Source: an uncultured Alcaligenaceae bacterium
GTDB lineage: Bacteria; Pseudomonadota; Gammaproteobacteria; Burkholderiales; Burkholderiaceae_B
Direction: 5' to 3'
Assembly: GCA_937952975.1 (NCBI GenBank)
Contig: CALFXX010000045.1
Span: 1-32,149, forward strand
Length of the DNA stretch: 32,149 bases
The notes below the pieces were generated by a model. The model was not told where the DNA came from. It searched no databases and saw only the letters and a list, made by a program, of their open reading frames with translations. Made by a program: the position numbers and the translations under genes. Shown piece after piece: positions 1-8,328 of this stretch (within the stretch, counting starts at the first letter, position 1; every line of letters starts with the position of its first letter).

Positions 1-818
1 TCTTTTAGTCGCGAGGCATGCCCTTGTAGCGATGTTCCTAATTTAGGCACAGCGCCCAGCAAGCCTTGCGTGTATGGATGCAAGGGGTGTGCAAACAACT
101 CACCGACAGGCGCTTCTTCAACCTTACGCCCGGCGTACATCACCATCACACGCTCAGCAACCTCAGCGACTACGCCCAGATCATGCGTAATCAACACAAT
201 CGCGGCGCCAATCTTGTTTTTAAGGTCGGCCATCAAGTCCAGAATCTGGGCTTGAATCGTGACGTCAAGTGCCGTGGTCGGTTCGTCTGCGATCAATAAC
301 CGTGGGTTACACGCCAAGGCCATCGCGATCATCACCCGCTGACGCATACCGCCAGACAACTGATGCGGATACTCGTTTAAGCGACGTGGTGCCTCTGAAA
401 TCCCAACCAGGTCCAGCATTTCGGTGGCACGCGCATTCGCCTGTTGCCCACTAATCGCTTGGTGCAACAACAAGGTTTCACGCAATTGCCGACCAATCGT
501 GAGCACAGGATTCAAACTTGTCATCGGCTCTTGAAAAATCATCGAGATCGCGTTGCCGCGAATTGCTCGCATCTGTTTTTCAGGAAGGCTCAGCAGATCC
601 TGGCCCATAAAACGGATCGAACCGGCGATTTTTCCGGGCGGCTCTGAGATCAAGCGCAAAATTGACATGGCGGTGACTGACTTGCCACAACCCGACTCAC
701 CAACAATGGCAAGTGTCTCACCTTCGTTGACTGAGAAACTCACGCCATCCACGGCACGATTCACACCATCGGGGGTACGAAAGTGGGTTTGTAAATTTTC
801 GACTTCAAGCAAGGCCAA
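1..818 (-). CDS. Peptide/nickel-type ABC transporter ATP-binding protein (DppD/OppD-like), 3'-truncated by window edge
   Basis: This is the cytoplasmic ATPase that powers import by the permeases encoded just upstream. About 272 codons are present, against roughly 320-330 for the family. The reading frame stays open to base 1, so only the C-terminus is missing. Visible motifs, in order, are Walker A (GESGCGKS), the Q-loop (IFQEP), the ABC signature (LSGGMRQR), Walker B (LLIADEPTTALD) and the switch His (LITHDLG). The oligopeptide-family C-terminal HPYTQGLL follows. I chose the TTG at 818-816 because a GGAG lies 7 nt upstream and the protein then begins MALLEVENLQT, as expected for the family. 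The permease gene stops at 832, 13 nt upstream, so this is the fourth gene of the operon. The substrate cannot be told from the ATPase. Confidence 0.93.
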   Translation of the reverse strand, partial: MALLEVENLQTHFRTPDGVNRAVDGVSFSVNEGETLAIVGESGCGKSVTAMSILRLISEPPGKIAGSIRFMGQDLLSLPEKQMRAIRGNAISMIFQEPMTSLNPVLTIGRQLRETLLLHQAISGQQANARATEMLDLVGISEAPRRLNEYPHQLSGGMRQRVMIAMALACNPRLLIADEPTTALDVTIQAQILDLMADLKNKIGAAIVLITHDLGVVAEVAERVMVMYAGRKVEEAPVGELFAHPLHPYTQGLLGAVPKLGTSLQGHASRLK

Positions 819-831
819 AAGAATTCTCCAG

Positions 832-1722
832 TTAAGCCGACTTAGACTTGCGCGGGTCTAGCACATCGCGAAATCCGTCACCCAACAAATTCACCGCTAA
901 CACCGTCACCGACAAAAACACGGCCGGAAAAAAAATAATATAAGGTTTGATCTGAAACAGTGTGCGGCCGTCAGCCATGATGTTGCCCCATGATGGGATG
1001 ATGGGCGGCACACCAGCACCAATAAACGACAAGATCGATTCGGTGATCATGGCCGAGGCACAAATGTAAGTCGCCTGCACAGTCAATGGCGCAAGGGTAT
1101 TAGGCAAGATGTGCCGCCAGATCAGCATCGGCATCCGACAGCCACACGAGATTGCCGCATCGACATACGCCTGCTCGCGCAAGGTCAGCACCACGCCACG
1201 CACCAGGCGTGACACGCGCGGGATCTCAGCGATGGTAATGGCAATCACCACGTTCTCAACACTTGCGCGTGTGAGCGCCATCAACGCAATGGCCAGCAAA
1301 ATCGGAGGAATCGACATCAAACCGTCCATGATCCGCATAATGATTGAGTCAGCACGACGCATCGTGCCCGACACCAAGCCAATCAACAGGCCGCTGACCG
1401 AGGCCAACAAGGCAACAGAAAATCCCACCGTCAGCGACACCCGGGCGCCATACAACACGCGCGAGTAAATATCGCGACCGAACGCGTCGGTACCAAACCA
1501 CGAATCCCATGAAGGTTCGCGATTACGTTTAATCGGTTCGAGCGCGGTGGGGTCGACGGTACCTAGCCAAGGTGCTGCGACGGCCAAGAACAACATCGCC
1601 AGCAACAGGGCTAAACCAATCGCAATGGTCGGATTATTTAATAAAAAACCTACCCATCCAGTACGGATGCGTTTAGGGGGCAAAATATCAGGTAGCGCGG
1701 GTGCTGCAGCGTAGGTAGTCAT
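832..1722 (-). CDS. ABC transporter permease, DppC/OppC family
   Basis: This 296-residue inner-membrane protein is one half of the importer's translocation pore. An N-terminal segment before the first membrane helix (about residues 30-50) is followed by the OppC-type periplasmic segment containing WFGTDAFGRDIYSR, which is characteristic of the family. The remaining helices and the EAA-type loop (EQAYVDAAISCGC, about residues 185-200) contact the ATPase. Its ATG overlaps the stop codon of the preceding permease in a TAATG arrangement, which suggests translational coupling. Length and order (B then C then D) fit dipeptide, oligopeptide and nickel systems. The family is clear; the transported solute is not. 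Confidence 0.93.
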   Translation of the reverse strand: MTTYAAAPALPDILPPKRIRTGWVGFLLNNPTIAIGLALLLAMLFLAVAAPWLGTVDPTALEPIKRNREPSWDSWFGTDAFGRDIYSRVLYGARVSLTVGFSVALLASVSGLLIGLVSGTMRRADSIIMRIMDGLMSIPPILLAIALMALTRASVENVVIAITIAEIPRVSRLVRGVVLTLREQAYVDAAISCGCRMPMLIWRHILPNTLAPLTVQATYICASAMITESILSFIGAGVPPIIPSWGNIMADGRTLFQIKPYIIFFPAVFLSVTVLAVNLLGDGFRDVLDPRKSKSA

Positions 1723-2663
1723 TAGTAACGAATCCTGGGGTCAATCACGGTGTAGATCACATCAACGAGCAAGTTCACCAAGACATACACAAAACTGAAC
1801 ACCACCACCAAACCCTGAATCAACGGGTAATCGCGCCGCACGATGGCATCAATGGTGAGGCGACCCAACCCGGGGATTGCGAACACACTTTCGGTGACAA
1901 CCGCGCCGCCGATCAGCAACGCAATACCAATGCCAATCACAGTCACAACGGGTACCGCTGCATTTTTTAACGCATGTAAAAACAAGATGCCCATTTGACC
2001 CATGCCTTTAGCCTTTGCCGTGCGAATGTAATCTTGTGACAGCACCTCAAGCATGGTTGCACGGGTGATACGCGCAATCAAGGCGATATACACAAAGCCT
2101 AGTGCGATCGAAGGTAAGACCAGAGATTCGAGCCAGGGCCAAAACCCCTTTGAAAAAGAGACATAGCCTTGAACAGGAAACCAGTCGAGTTCAAGCGCTA
2201 AAAAGTACGCTAGCAAATAACCGACAACAAACACTGGCACTGAAAAACCCGCCACAGAAATCGCCATGATGCCGCGGTCAATCCAGGTGCCAGACTTCCA
2301 AGCGGCGATGACGCCTATGGGGACAGCCACTGTGATGGCGATGATCAGTGTCATCACCATCAGAGACAAGGTAGGCTCAACACGCTGGCCGATCAGTTCG
2401 GTAACCGGCATGCCCGTAAACATTGAGGTACCAAGATCACCTTGTAATAAATTAAAAAACCACTCAGAAAATCTCACCAGAAATGGCCGATCAAGACCGA
2501 GATTTCTACGAATTTTTTCAACGTCTTCTGGGCTCGCCTGATCACCTGCAATCACAGCTGCTGGATCGCCCGGTGCAATATATAAAAGGCTAAAGACGAA
2601 TAACGCGACAATCAGCATCACTGGGATCGTCGCGAAGACACGTCTGAGGATATAACTAAACAT
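1722..2663 (-). CDS. ABC transporter permease, DppB/OppB family
   Basis: This is the partner permease of the importer, 313 residues from the chosen start. The N-terminus MFSYILRRVFATIPVM is the typical DppB opening and first membrane helix. It is followed by the family periplasmic region with PGDPAAVIAGDQASPE and by the EAA loop (QDYIRTAKAKGMG). The frame stays open upstream to a TTG at 2765, but those 34 extra residues are not membrane-like and cover an intercistronic hairpin, so I start at the ATG at 2663. No good ribosome binding site is visible before that ATG (TTCTCCCT precedes it), so the start is a family-based choice. It ends in a one-base overlap with the next permease. Confidence 0.9.
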   Translation of the reverse strand: MFSYILRRVFATIPVMLIVALFVFSLLYIAPGDPAAVIAGDQASPEDVEKIRRNLGLDRPFLVRFSEWFFNLLQGDLGTSMFTGMPVTELIGQRVEPTLSLMVMTLIIAITVAVPIGVIAAWKSGTWIDRGIMAISVAGFSVPVFVVGYLLAYFLALELDWFPVQGYVSFSKGFWPWLESLVLPSIALGFVYIALIARITRATMLEVLSQDYIRTAKAKGMGQMGILFLHALKNAAVPVVTVIGIGIALLIGGAVVTESVFAIPGLGRLTIDAIVRRDYPLIQGLVVVFSFVYVLVNLLVDVIYTVIDPRIRY

Positions 2664-2718
2664 AGGGAGAAGGATCCGTGAACCGCTACCCGGCTTGCGC
2701 AAGGCGATAAATAGTGAA

Positions 2719-2748
2719 CCCGGTGCGTGCACGTCGGCACACACCGGG
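2719..2748 (-). promoter_or_regulatory. Intercistronic hairpin between binding-protein and permease genes
   Basis: Two 12-base arms (2719-2730 and 2737-2748) are separated by a 6-base loop. Read as minus-strand RNA, every position pairs, with one G-U wobble. It lies between the binding-protein stop (2769) and the permease start (2663) and has no U-tract after it. In many ABC importers such a hairpin protects the upstream binding-protein message or limits read-through, giving excess binding protein. That role is inferred here. Confidence 0.6.
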
Positions 2749-2768
2749 CAAAACCTGAGGCTCAAAGC

Positions 2769-4370
2769 TTAGGTTTTTTTAACGCCGGCAAACCAAGGCA
2801 AAGGACCATTCACAATGCCAGTTAGATTTTTACGCCAAGCTTGATATTGAAGGAAGAAGCCAGTCGGGATGTAACACACGTGATCCATCGCTGCCTTGTT
2901 AACGCCCGCAATCGCAGCTTTTTCTGCCTCAAGCGAAGAGGCTGCAAACCAAGCATCAACACCTTTCTCGACGTCTGCGTTGGTCGGCCAACCAAACCAG
3001 GCCTTATCGCCATTGGCACGCACGCCCACGTTTCCGGCGATCGTTGCGCAATCAGCGCCCGAATGCCAAGTGTGAAACATACCCCAACCGCCCTTACCAG
3101 GCTCGTTTTTAGAGGCGCGACGCTGTCCAACCGTACCCCAATCTGTCGCCACAAAATCGACAGTCATGCCGATTTTCTTTAGGATATCAGCAGTAATTTC
3201 ACCCTGTGCTTTCGTGATTGGGTTGTCCTGCGCAACTAAACATGTGACGGGTTGACCACTGTAGCCGGCTTCTGCCAAAAGTTTTTTAGCGCCTTCGATG
3301 TTACCCGACCCTTTAAGCATGTCACCGCCCGCCTCAGAGTACAGCGCGGTGCCAGGCGTGAAGAAACTTGGGCATTTTTTCCAGAGTTTCTCGTCTGAGC
3401 CTACGATTGAGCGCATGTAGTTTTCTTGGCTAATCGCCATTTGTACAGCACGGCGTATTTTGATGTCGTTGAACGGCGCATGCAAATGATTTAATCGGAA
3501 AGAACCAATGTTACCGAGTGGATCGGCGATATCAACCGCGATATTGCGGTTGCGCTTGAGCAACGGGATCAAATCCGAAACTGGACTTTCCCACCAGTCG
3601 ACTTCGCCGTTTTGGAGGGCGGCAGACGCCGTAGCGGGATCAGGCATCACGATCCATTCGATACGGTCAAAATGGATAACCTTGCCACCCGACATCCAGT
3701 TGGTGGGCTCGTTACGTGGCTGATAGTCGTTGAACCGTTCGAACACCGCCAGTGCACCTGGCTTGTACTCGTTGCGTGCAAATTTCATTGGGCCAGAACC
3801 GACGTATTCTTCAATCTGTTTGAAGGGGTCAGTTTTTGCAATGCGCTCAGGCATGATGAAACAGCAAGGGGTGCCTGGCTTGCCAAGCGCCAATAACATT
3901 TTTGGATATGGAGCCGACAGGACCCATTTAAAGGTATTGTCGTCTACGACGACGAGTTCTTTTTGCAGCGCCTTGAGCATCAAGCCCATCGGGTCGCGTG
4001 CCGACCAGCGAGTAATACTGGCCACACAGTCAACCGCACGTACGGGCGCCCCATCGTGAAACTTTAGACCTGAACGCAGCTTGAATGTCCAAGTCAAGCC
4101 ATCACTTGTGACCTCTTCGCTTTCAATCATTTGACGCTTAGGCTGCAGTTTGTCGTCTACACCGTAAAGTGTGTCCCAGACCAACTGTGCGGCGTTACGC
4201 ACAACGTACTGCGTGCCCCAAATTGGGTCAAAATTGGCTAAGTTGGCCTGTGGCACAAACTTGAGCACCTTACTCGACGACTGCGAAAACGCTGGTGCAC
4301 CAATCACGCCGGTAGCGGCGAGACTCAAGCCGGCGGCGCCTTTCAACAAACCGCGACGATTGAAATCCAT
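2769..4370 (-). CDS. Periplasmic solute-binding protein of peptide/nickel ABC importer (SBP_bac_5 family)
   Basis: This is the extracytoplasmic receptor that captures substrate for the permeases downstream. It has 533 residues, normal for the DppA/OppA family. The N-terminus MDFNRRGLLKGAAGLSLAATG is a twin-arginine-type signal peptide, with a likely cleavage near APAFSQ at about residue 30. The mature part has family features: FDPIWGTQYVVRNAAQLVWDTL, the LTWTFKLRSGLKFHDG strand region, and FNDIKIRRAVQMAI. An AAGGGG ribosome binding site sits 6 nt before the ATG. It is the first gene of the minus-strand operon, followed after 105 nt by the B permease. A Tat signal is not the usual Sec signal of E. 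coli DppA but is common in Burkholderiales relatives. Substrate is unknown. Confidence 0.93.
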   Translation of the reverse strand: MDFNRRGLLKGAAGLSLAATGVIGAPAFSQSSSKVLKFVPQANLANFDPIWGTQYVVRNAAQLVWDTLYGVDDKLQPKRQMIESEEVTSDGLTWTFKLRSGLKFHDGAPVRAVDCVASITRWSARDPMGLMLKALQKELVVVDDNTFKWVLSAPYPKMLLALGKPGTPCCFIMPERIAKTDPFKQIEEYVGSGPMKFARNEYKPGALAVFERFNDYQPRNEPTNWMSGGKVIHFDRIEWIVMPDPATASAALQNGEVDWWESPVSDLIPLLKRNRNIAVDIADPLGNIGSFRLNHLHAPFNDIKIRRAVQMAISQENYMRSIVGSDEKLWKKCPSFFTPGTALYSEAGGDMLKGSGNIEGAKKLLAEAGYSGQPVTCLVAQDNPITKAQGEITADILKKIGMTVDFVATDWGTVGQRRASKNEPGKGGWGMFHTWHSGADCATIAGNVGVRANGDKAWFGWPTNADVEKGVDAWFAASSLEAEKAAIAGVNKAAMDHVCYIPTGFFLQYQAWRKNLTGIVNGPLPWFAGVKKT

Positions 4371-4738
4371 ATATAACCCCTTGTGATTAAAAACGCTTCT
4401 TTTGTTTACGTTTCGTATTTTTAAGCAAAAAACATGCCTAATAAAGTCGACCGCCTATTCACCTGACAAGGTCGCTGACTAAATGATTAGCGAAGAATCA
4501 ATCGCCAACTACTGCAGACAACAAATCCGGTACGAAAATCAACCGGCACCTCAAGAAGCAACCAGACCGATCGTCAATATTCAATCAACGATTGCCGATT
4601 TAAAAAACCGGTGGCTAACATTAATTTAGCCTTACTGCCAGCCTACTCGGTGAGTCTATCGCCTAGAATTGATAATAGCAATTTCTGTTTACCCTGAGCG
4701 ATCGGGGGGCCTCTTCATAAAAATCTCGGAGAACCCAA
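4371..4738. other. Gene-free divergent region between the ABC operon and the Bug receptor gene
   Basis: These 368 bases contain no credible gene on either strand. They must hold the promoters of both flanking divergent units. A weak sigma70-like pair on the plus strand is TTGCCG (4592-4597) and TAACAT (4616-4621), spacing 18, each matching 4 of 6 consensus bases. A short dyad AATTG-N7-CAATT lies at 4667-4683. A GGAG precedes the receptor ATG by 8 nt. Nothing stronger stands out. Confidence 0.5.
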
Positions 4739-5719
4739 ATGAGCGTCATCAAACATCTAAGTCGAACGGCGTTGGCCACCACGCTGGCGCTTATCACTGC
4801 GTCTTTTAGCGCCCAAGCGGCATATCCCGAGCAACCCATCAAAATTTTGATCCCCTTTACACCGGGTGGAGGCACTGACTTTGTGTCAAGAATGGTCGGC
4901 ACCAAACTCAGCGAACTGACCGGGTGGCAAGTCGTTCTCGAAAACCGGCCTGGCGCCGGTGGCAACCTGGCCGTCGAAGCCGCCTCAAAAGCACCCGCCG
5001 ATGGCTACACCTTGGTCATGGGCCAGACCGACAACATGATGCTCGGCCCTTGGCTGTACACCAACTTGTCTTACGATAGCGTCAAAAGTTTTGCACCGGT
5101 CATACAAGTTTCAGTTACGCCTGCGGCGATTGGCAGCGCAGCCAATTCAACGATTAAAACCCCACAAGATTTAGTCGCAAAAGGCAAAACGCCGGGGGGC
5201 CTGAAGTGGTCAACGGCAGGCGCAGGCACGCTTGGCCATTTGGTTGGCGAAGATTTTAAAAAGCGTACAAGTATCAATTTGCTGCAAGTGCCCTATAAGG
5301 GTGCATCGCCGGCCATCACCGACGTCATGGGAGGTTCGGTTGATGTTTATATTGGCACGCTCACTTCGCTGGTGCCGCTCATGAAAAGCGGTCGCCTCAA
5401 TGCAGTCGCCGTGACAACGGCAAAGCGCTCGGTTGATTTTCCCGATATCCCAACGCTTGATGAAAGTGTCGCAAAGGGCATGGACTTCGGCATTTGGATG
5501 GGGATGTTCGCGCCAGTCGGCACTCAACCAGACGTGATCGCAGTGTTAAACAAAGAAATGAACCGCGTATTGCAATCGCCCGACGTCATTGAAAAGCTCA
5601 AAGCCGGTGGCGTTGCTGCGGGCGGAGGCACCTCGCAGGCGTTTGCCGAATTTGTCAAAACGGACTACGCAAAGTGGGGCGAGTTGGTGAAGGGCTCGGG
5701 CATCAAACTGACCGACTAA
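4739..5719 (+). CDS. Tripartite tricarboxylate transporter receptor (Bug/TctC family)
   Basis: This is a periplasmic solute receptor of the Bug family, 326 residues. A Sec signal peptide (residues 1 to about 27, ending SFSAQA) is followed by the family-defining start YPEQPIKILIPFTPGGGTD. Other family marks are the ENRPGAGGNLAVEAASKAPADGYTL region, HLVGEDF and LLQVPYKG with the later SVDVYIGT. Bug proteins bind carboxylates or related small acids, usually for TctAB permeases. No TctA or TctB gene is next to it, as is usual for the many orphan Bug genes of Bordetella-like bacteria. It is a single-gene unit with its own terminator. The ligand cannot be predicted from sequence alone. Confidence 0.95.
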   Translation: MSVIKHLSRTALATTLALITASFSAQAAYPEQPIKILIPFTPGGGTDFVSRMVGTKLSELTGWQVVLENRPGAGGNLAVEAASKAPADGYTLVMGQTDNMMLGPWLYTNLSYDSVKSFAPVIQVSVTPAAIGSAANSTIKTPQDLVAKGKTPGGLKWSTAGAGTLGHLVGEDFKKRTSINLLQVPYKGASPAITDVMGGSVDVYIGTLTSLVPLMKSGRLNAVAVTTAKRSVDFPDIPTLDESVAKGMDFGIWMGMFAPVGTQPDVIAVLNKEMNRVLQSPDVIEKLKAGGVAAGGGTSQAFAEFVKTDYAKWGELVKGSGIKLTD

Positions 5720-5746
5720 ATATTGCGCGCAGCCAATAGCGCGCGC

Positions 5747-5778
5747 AAACCGGCACAGACTTCTGTGCCGGTTTTTTT
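5747..5778 (+). terminator. Rho-independent terminator after the Bug receptor gene
   Basis: A perfect 12-base-pair stem (arms 5747-5758 and 5763-5774, core CCGGCACAG/CTGTGCCGG) with an ACTT loop runs into a seven-T tract (5772-5778). It begins 28 nt after the receptor stop. The stop codon of the converging oxidoreductase gene (5777-5779) overlaps the end of the T tract. The reverse strand lacks a matching U run, so it should act mainly on plus-strand transcripts. Confidence 0.93.
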
Positions 5779-6949
5779 ACTTTGGCGTCGGCTCGCCCGA
5801 GGGCGCCAAGCCAAACTTTGACAGTGCGTTTGCACGACGCTGCAACCACCAACCCGAAGATTCGTTCCAGTGCTTGAACTCGGCATCGGGTGCCAGGGTC
5901 TGCAACGCATGGAGCGGCCAAAATGGGTCGTACAGTGCCTGACGGCCTACTGCAATCAGATCTGACTGGCCCGACTGCACGATATCCTCGGCTTGCTGCG
6001 GATACAAAATCAACCCAACCGCCATACTCGGCACCTTGGCCGCATTTTTAATTTGCTCGGCATAAGGCACTTGATAGCCCAAGCCTTTAATCGAATTTTG
6101 TACAGTCGGTGAACCGTTGATGCCGCCCGAGGAGCAATCAACGATGTCCACGCCACGCTCGGCCAACAGCGGTGCAATGGCTAACGAATCTTCTAAGCTC
6201 CAGCCCTCTTTGCCTGCACCATCTTCAATCGAAATTCTAAAAAAGAGCGGCTTGTGGCTGGGCCAGTTTGCGCGAATCGCCGTGGTGACATCTAACGCAA
6301 ATTTCATCCTGCGTTGTAAATCACCGCCATAGGCATCTTGACGGTTGTTTGTCACCGGGCTCAAAAAACTCGAAATCAAATACCCATGGGCGCCGTGGAT
6401 TTCAACAATATCAAAGCCTGCGCGATCGGCACGGGCGACGGCCTCGCCAAACTTAACGATGAGTTCTTCGATCTCAGCGATCGTCAACGCGTGTGGCTTC
6501 GGAAACTCGGGTCCATAAGGCAAATCAGACGGGCCGCGTGGCGTCCAGGGCGCTTCGCCGTGTGCTGCGTCAGCTGGCTTAAGCGGCCCACCGCCTTCCC
6601 AGACACGCTGACTTGAGGCCTTACGCCCAGCGTGACCAATTTGAATCGCGGCAAGCGCACCCTGTGAATGAATGAAATCCGTCACTCGCTTTAAACCTGG
6701 AATGAACTCATCGGACCACAAACCCAAATCACCATAAGTAATGCGACCTGCGGGCTCAACGGAAACCACCTCAGTCATCACCGTACCGAACCCCCCCAAG
6801 GCAAACTTGCCGTAGTGGGCGAGATGCCAATCAGAGGCAAAGCCGTTTTCAGCGCGGTACTGCATCATGGGCGCCAGCACGAGGCGATTAGGCAAGGTCA
6901 CGCCACGCAAAGGCAGGGGACGAAATAATAAGGGGGTGTCAGTTTTCAT
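5777..6949 (-). CDS. NADH:flavin oxidoreductase, old yellow enzyme family (YqjM/NamA-like)
   Basis: This FMN-dependent, cytosolic ene-reductase-type enzyme has 390 residues and a TIM-barrel fold. Family marks are the N-terminal LPNRLVLAPM, QIGHAGRK (about residues 103-110), the substrate-anion pair H185/H188 in EIHGAHGYL, SPVTNNRQDAYGG, and the FMN-phosphate region with AVGRQALYDPFW near the C-terminus. The HxxH pair and the C-terminal arginine place it with the YqjM subgroup. The position that is Cys26 in YqjM (SPMC) reads Met29 here (APMM). The physiological substrate is unknown. It stands alone, divergent from cytochrome b561, with three 14-bp direct repeats lying 56-97 bp upstream of its start. 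No clear ribosome binding site precedes the ATG. Confidence 0.92.
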   Translation of the reverse strand: MKTDTPLLFRPLPLRGVTLPNRLVLAPMMQYRAENGFASDWHLAHYGKFALGGFGTVMTEVVSVEPAGRITYGDLGLWSDEFIPGLKRVTDFIHSQGALAAIQIGHAGRKASSQRVWEGGGPLKPADAAHGEAPWTPRGPSDLPYGPEFPKPHALTIAEIEELIVKFGEAVARADRAGFDIVEIHGAHGYLISSFLSPVTNNRQDAYGGDLQRRMKFALDVTTAIRANWPSHKPLFFRISIEDGAGKEGWSLEDSLAIAPLLAERGVDIVDCSSGGINGSPTVQNSIKGLGYQVPYAEQIKNAAKVPSMAVGLILYPQQAEDIVQSGQSDLIAVGRQALYDPFWPLHALQTLAPDAEFKHWNESSGWWLQRRANALSKFGLAPSGEPTPK

Positions 6950-7004
6950 GGGATAAGAGATGTCTCGAAATTATGTATTTGTATTGGACTGCAATGTTTT
7001 AATA

Positions 7005-7046
7005 TATCAGGCAAGAGGTATCAGGAAAGAGATATCAGGCAAGAGG
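7005..7046. repeat. Three tandem 14-bp direct repeats in a divergent promoter region
   Basis: Copies at 7005-7018, 7019-7032 and 7033-7046 read TATCAGGCAAGAGG, TATCAGGAAAGAGA and TATCAGGCAAGAGG. The outer two are identical and the middle one differs at two positions. There is no spacer between copies. The array lies between the divergent oxidoreductase (start 6949) and cytochrome b561 (start 7157) genes. It may be a regulator-binding array or simple slippage. Confidence 0.9.
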
Positions 7047-7156
7047 CGCGACTCGCAGAGGCTGAAGTCGGGTCACTTCAAGGCAAGGTGCTTGCAACCT
7101 CGCACCAAGCCCGTCGACTCTGCCCGTCGAATCTTTTACGCGAGAACACAACCGCT

Positions 7157-7714
7157 ATGACACCCTACCTTCCGGCACAGCGAATCTTGCATTGGTTTGT
7201 CGCACTCGCTCTGCCAATTCTGTTTGTGCTGGGCCTTTGGATGACCGCGCGTGCTAGCGCGAACTTATGGGATGAGCAAACTAATTTGCTCTACGGCCTG
7301 CACAAGGCTTTGGGCTTCGCCGTTTTATGCCTGATGGTGCTGAGGCTTTTTTTAAAACTGCGTACAAAAGCGCCCGCCTACCCCTCAAGCCTGTCGCCCA
7401 CACTCATCCTCGCGGCAAAAACAATACACGCCCTGCTTTATCTGCTGCTGTTTGCAGTGCCACTTTTAGGCTGGGCGGCGGTCACCGCTTACCCAGCACT
7501 CATCACCATCGCTGGCTATCACCTGCCCCCCATGCCAGGGATCACGCAAAACGAGGCTTTAGCAAAACAGCTGTTTGCGATTCATGGCTCATTGGCTTTT
7601 GTGCTTGCCGCTTTGGCACTTGGGCACATCGCGGCGGCACTTAAACACCTGCTGGTTACTCAAGACGGCGTCTTTGAGCGAATGTGGCCTGCTAAGACTA
7701 AAAAGCCGCGCTAA
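7157..7714 (+). CDS. Cytochrome b561 family protein (CybB-like)
   Basis: This is a 185-residue, four-helix inner-membrane di-heme b-type cytochrome that passes electrons between quinol and acceptors. Candidate heme-ligand histidines occur in the expected places: RILHW in helix 1, GLHKALGF before helix 2, the IHALLYLL helix, and LGHIAAALKH in helix 4. The frame is open from a GTG at 7088, but that adds a non-membrane stretch; the ATG at 7157 gives the usual family N-terminus (MTPYLPAQRILHW). The ribosome binding site is weak. It runs toward the YdcZ-type gene and stops 45 nt from that gene's stop. Its electron partner is not evident, though the divergent oxidoreductase is a neighbour. Confidence 0.88.
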   Translation: MTPYLPAQRILHWFVALALPILFVLGLWMTARASANLWDEQTNLLYGLHKALGFAVLCLMVLRLFLKLRTKAPAYPSSLSPTLILAAKTIHALLYLLLFAVPLLGWAAVTAYPALITIAGYHLPPMPGITQNEALAKQLFAIHGSLAFVLAALALGHIAAALKHLLVTQDGVFERMWPAKTKKPR

Positions 7715-7759
7715 GCGGGGCTCGTGGTACGGTTTTGTGGCGCTAGATGCAAAAGCTGT

Positions 7760-8233
7760 TCAAGACGCCTTCGCCTGTGCGATTTGGGTAATGAGCAGAC
7801 CGGCCAGTAAAAGTACGATCCCGAAAAGTCTGAGCCCGTTAATAGGCTGCACCAGTGACTCAAACAAACCAAAATGGTTGATAAACCCCGAAAAAACAAT
7901 CTGAGCCACCATGGCGTAGAGCACCACGTTTGCAATACCAAAGCTAGGTGCCAACCAAGTCACGCTGATGACATAAAAAGCAACGATCAAGCCTCCGGCA
8001 AAATCGATCGGTCGCGCCCCACCAAGCTTTGACCACGATGGCATCGCACCGGTGAACAATATCGCTGTCAACAGACACGCTAAAAAACCAACGCCGAACA
8101 ACACAACAGGTGCATGAAGCGGCTCGCCAAGGGTTTTCCCTAGACGGGCGTTCAGAACGCCCATCACAGGGATCAACGCACCCGCAGCGGCAGACCAAAG
8201 GGCATAACGGATTGAACTCAAAGGGTGCTCCAA
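7760..8233 (-). CDS. DMT superfamily membrane protein, DUF606/YdcZ family
   Basis: This is a small multi-spanning inner-membrane protein of 157 residues with about five hydrophobic helices. The N-terminal pattern ALIPVMGVLNARLGK matches the conserved asparagine-containing helix of the YdcZ (DUF606) family, whose members occur singly or as pairs and are thought to transport small solutes. The start is uncertain. The TTG at 8233 gives MEHPLSS, a second TTG at 8221 would shorten it by four residues, and no clear ribosome binding site supports either. It lies 95 nt downstream of the DUF985 cupin gene on the same strand and may share its transcript. No function is known for this copy. Confidence 0.8.
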   Translation of the reverse strand: MEHPLSSIRYALWSAAAGALIPVMGVLNARLGKTLGEPLHAPVVLFGVGFLACLLTAILFTGAMPSWSKLGGARPIDFAGGLIVAFYVISVTWLAPSFGIANVVLYAMVAQIVFSGFINHFGLFESLVQPINGLRLFGIVLLLAGLLITQIAQAKAS

Positions 8234-8328
8234 AAAACGTTGTTATCAATCAACACCATGGCCTTAAGTCGACAAAGCGGCTTCAAGGCAACAGTGGCAG
8301 CCAAACGGTAACTCATTGAGCAAAGGAT

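Noticed and set aside
66..861. Plus-strand reading frames of 60-100 codons in the first 860 bases
   Set aside because: They lie antisense to a clear ABC ATPase with all its motifs and have no recognisable domain or ribosome binding site.
2664..2765. 34-residue N-terminal extension of the B permease from a TTG at 2765
   Set aside because: The added residues are not membrane-like, cover the intercistronic hairpin, and the family N-terminus begins at the ATG at 2663.
4592..4621. Sigma70-like promoter TTGCCG-N18-TAACAT for the Bug receptor gene
   Set aside because: Only 4 of 6 matches in each hexamer with a long spacer; noted in the gap entry but not called as a promoter.
7088..7156. Longer cytochrome b561 start at a GTG
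   Set aside because: It adds a non-membrane stretch absent from the family; the ATG at 7157 gives the standard start just before helix 1.
6960..7160. 66-codon plus-strand frame before cytochrome b561
   Set aside because: It spans the 14-bp tandem repeats, has a low-complexity basic product and no family resemblance; it looks like open noncoding sequence.
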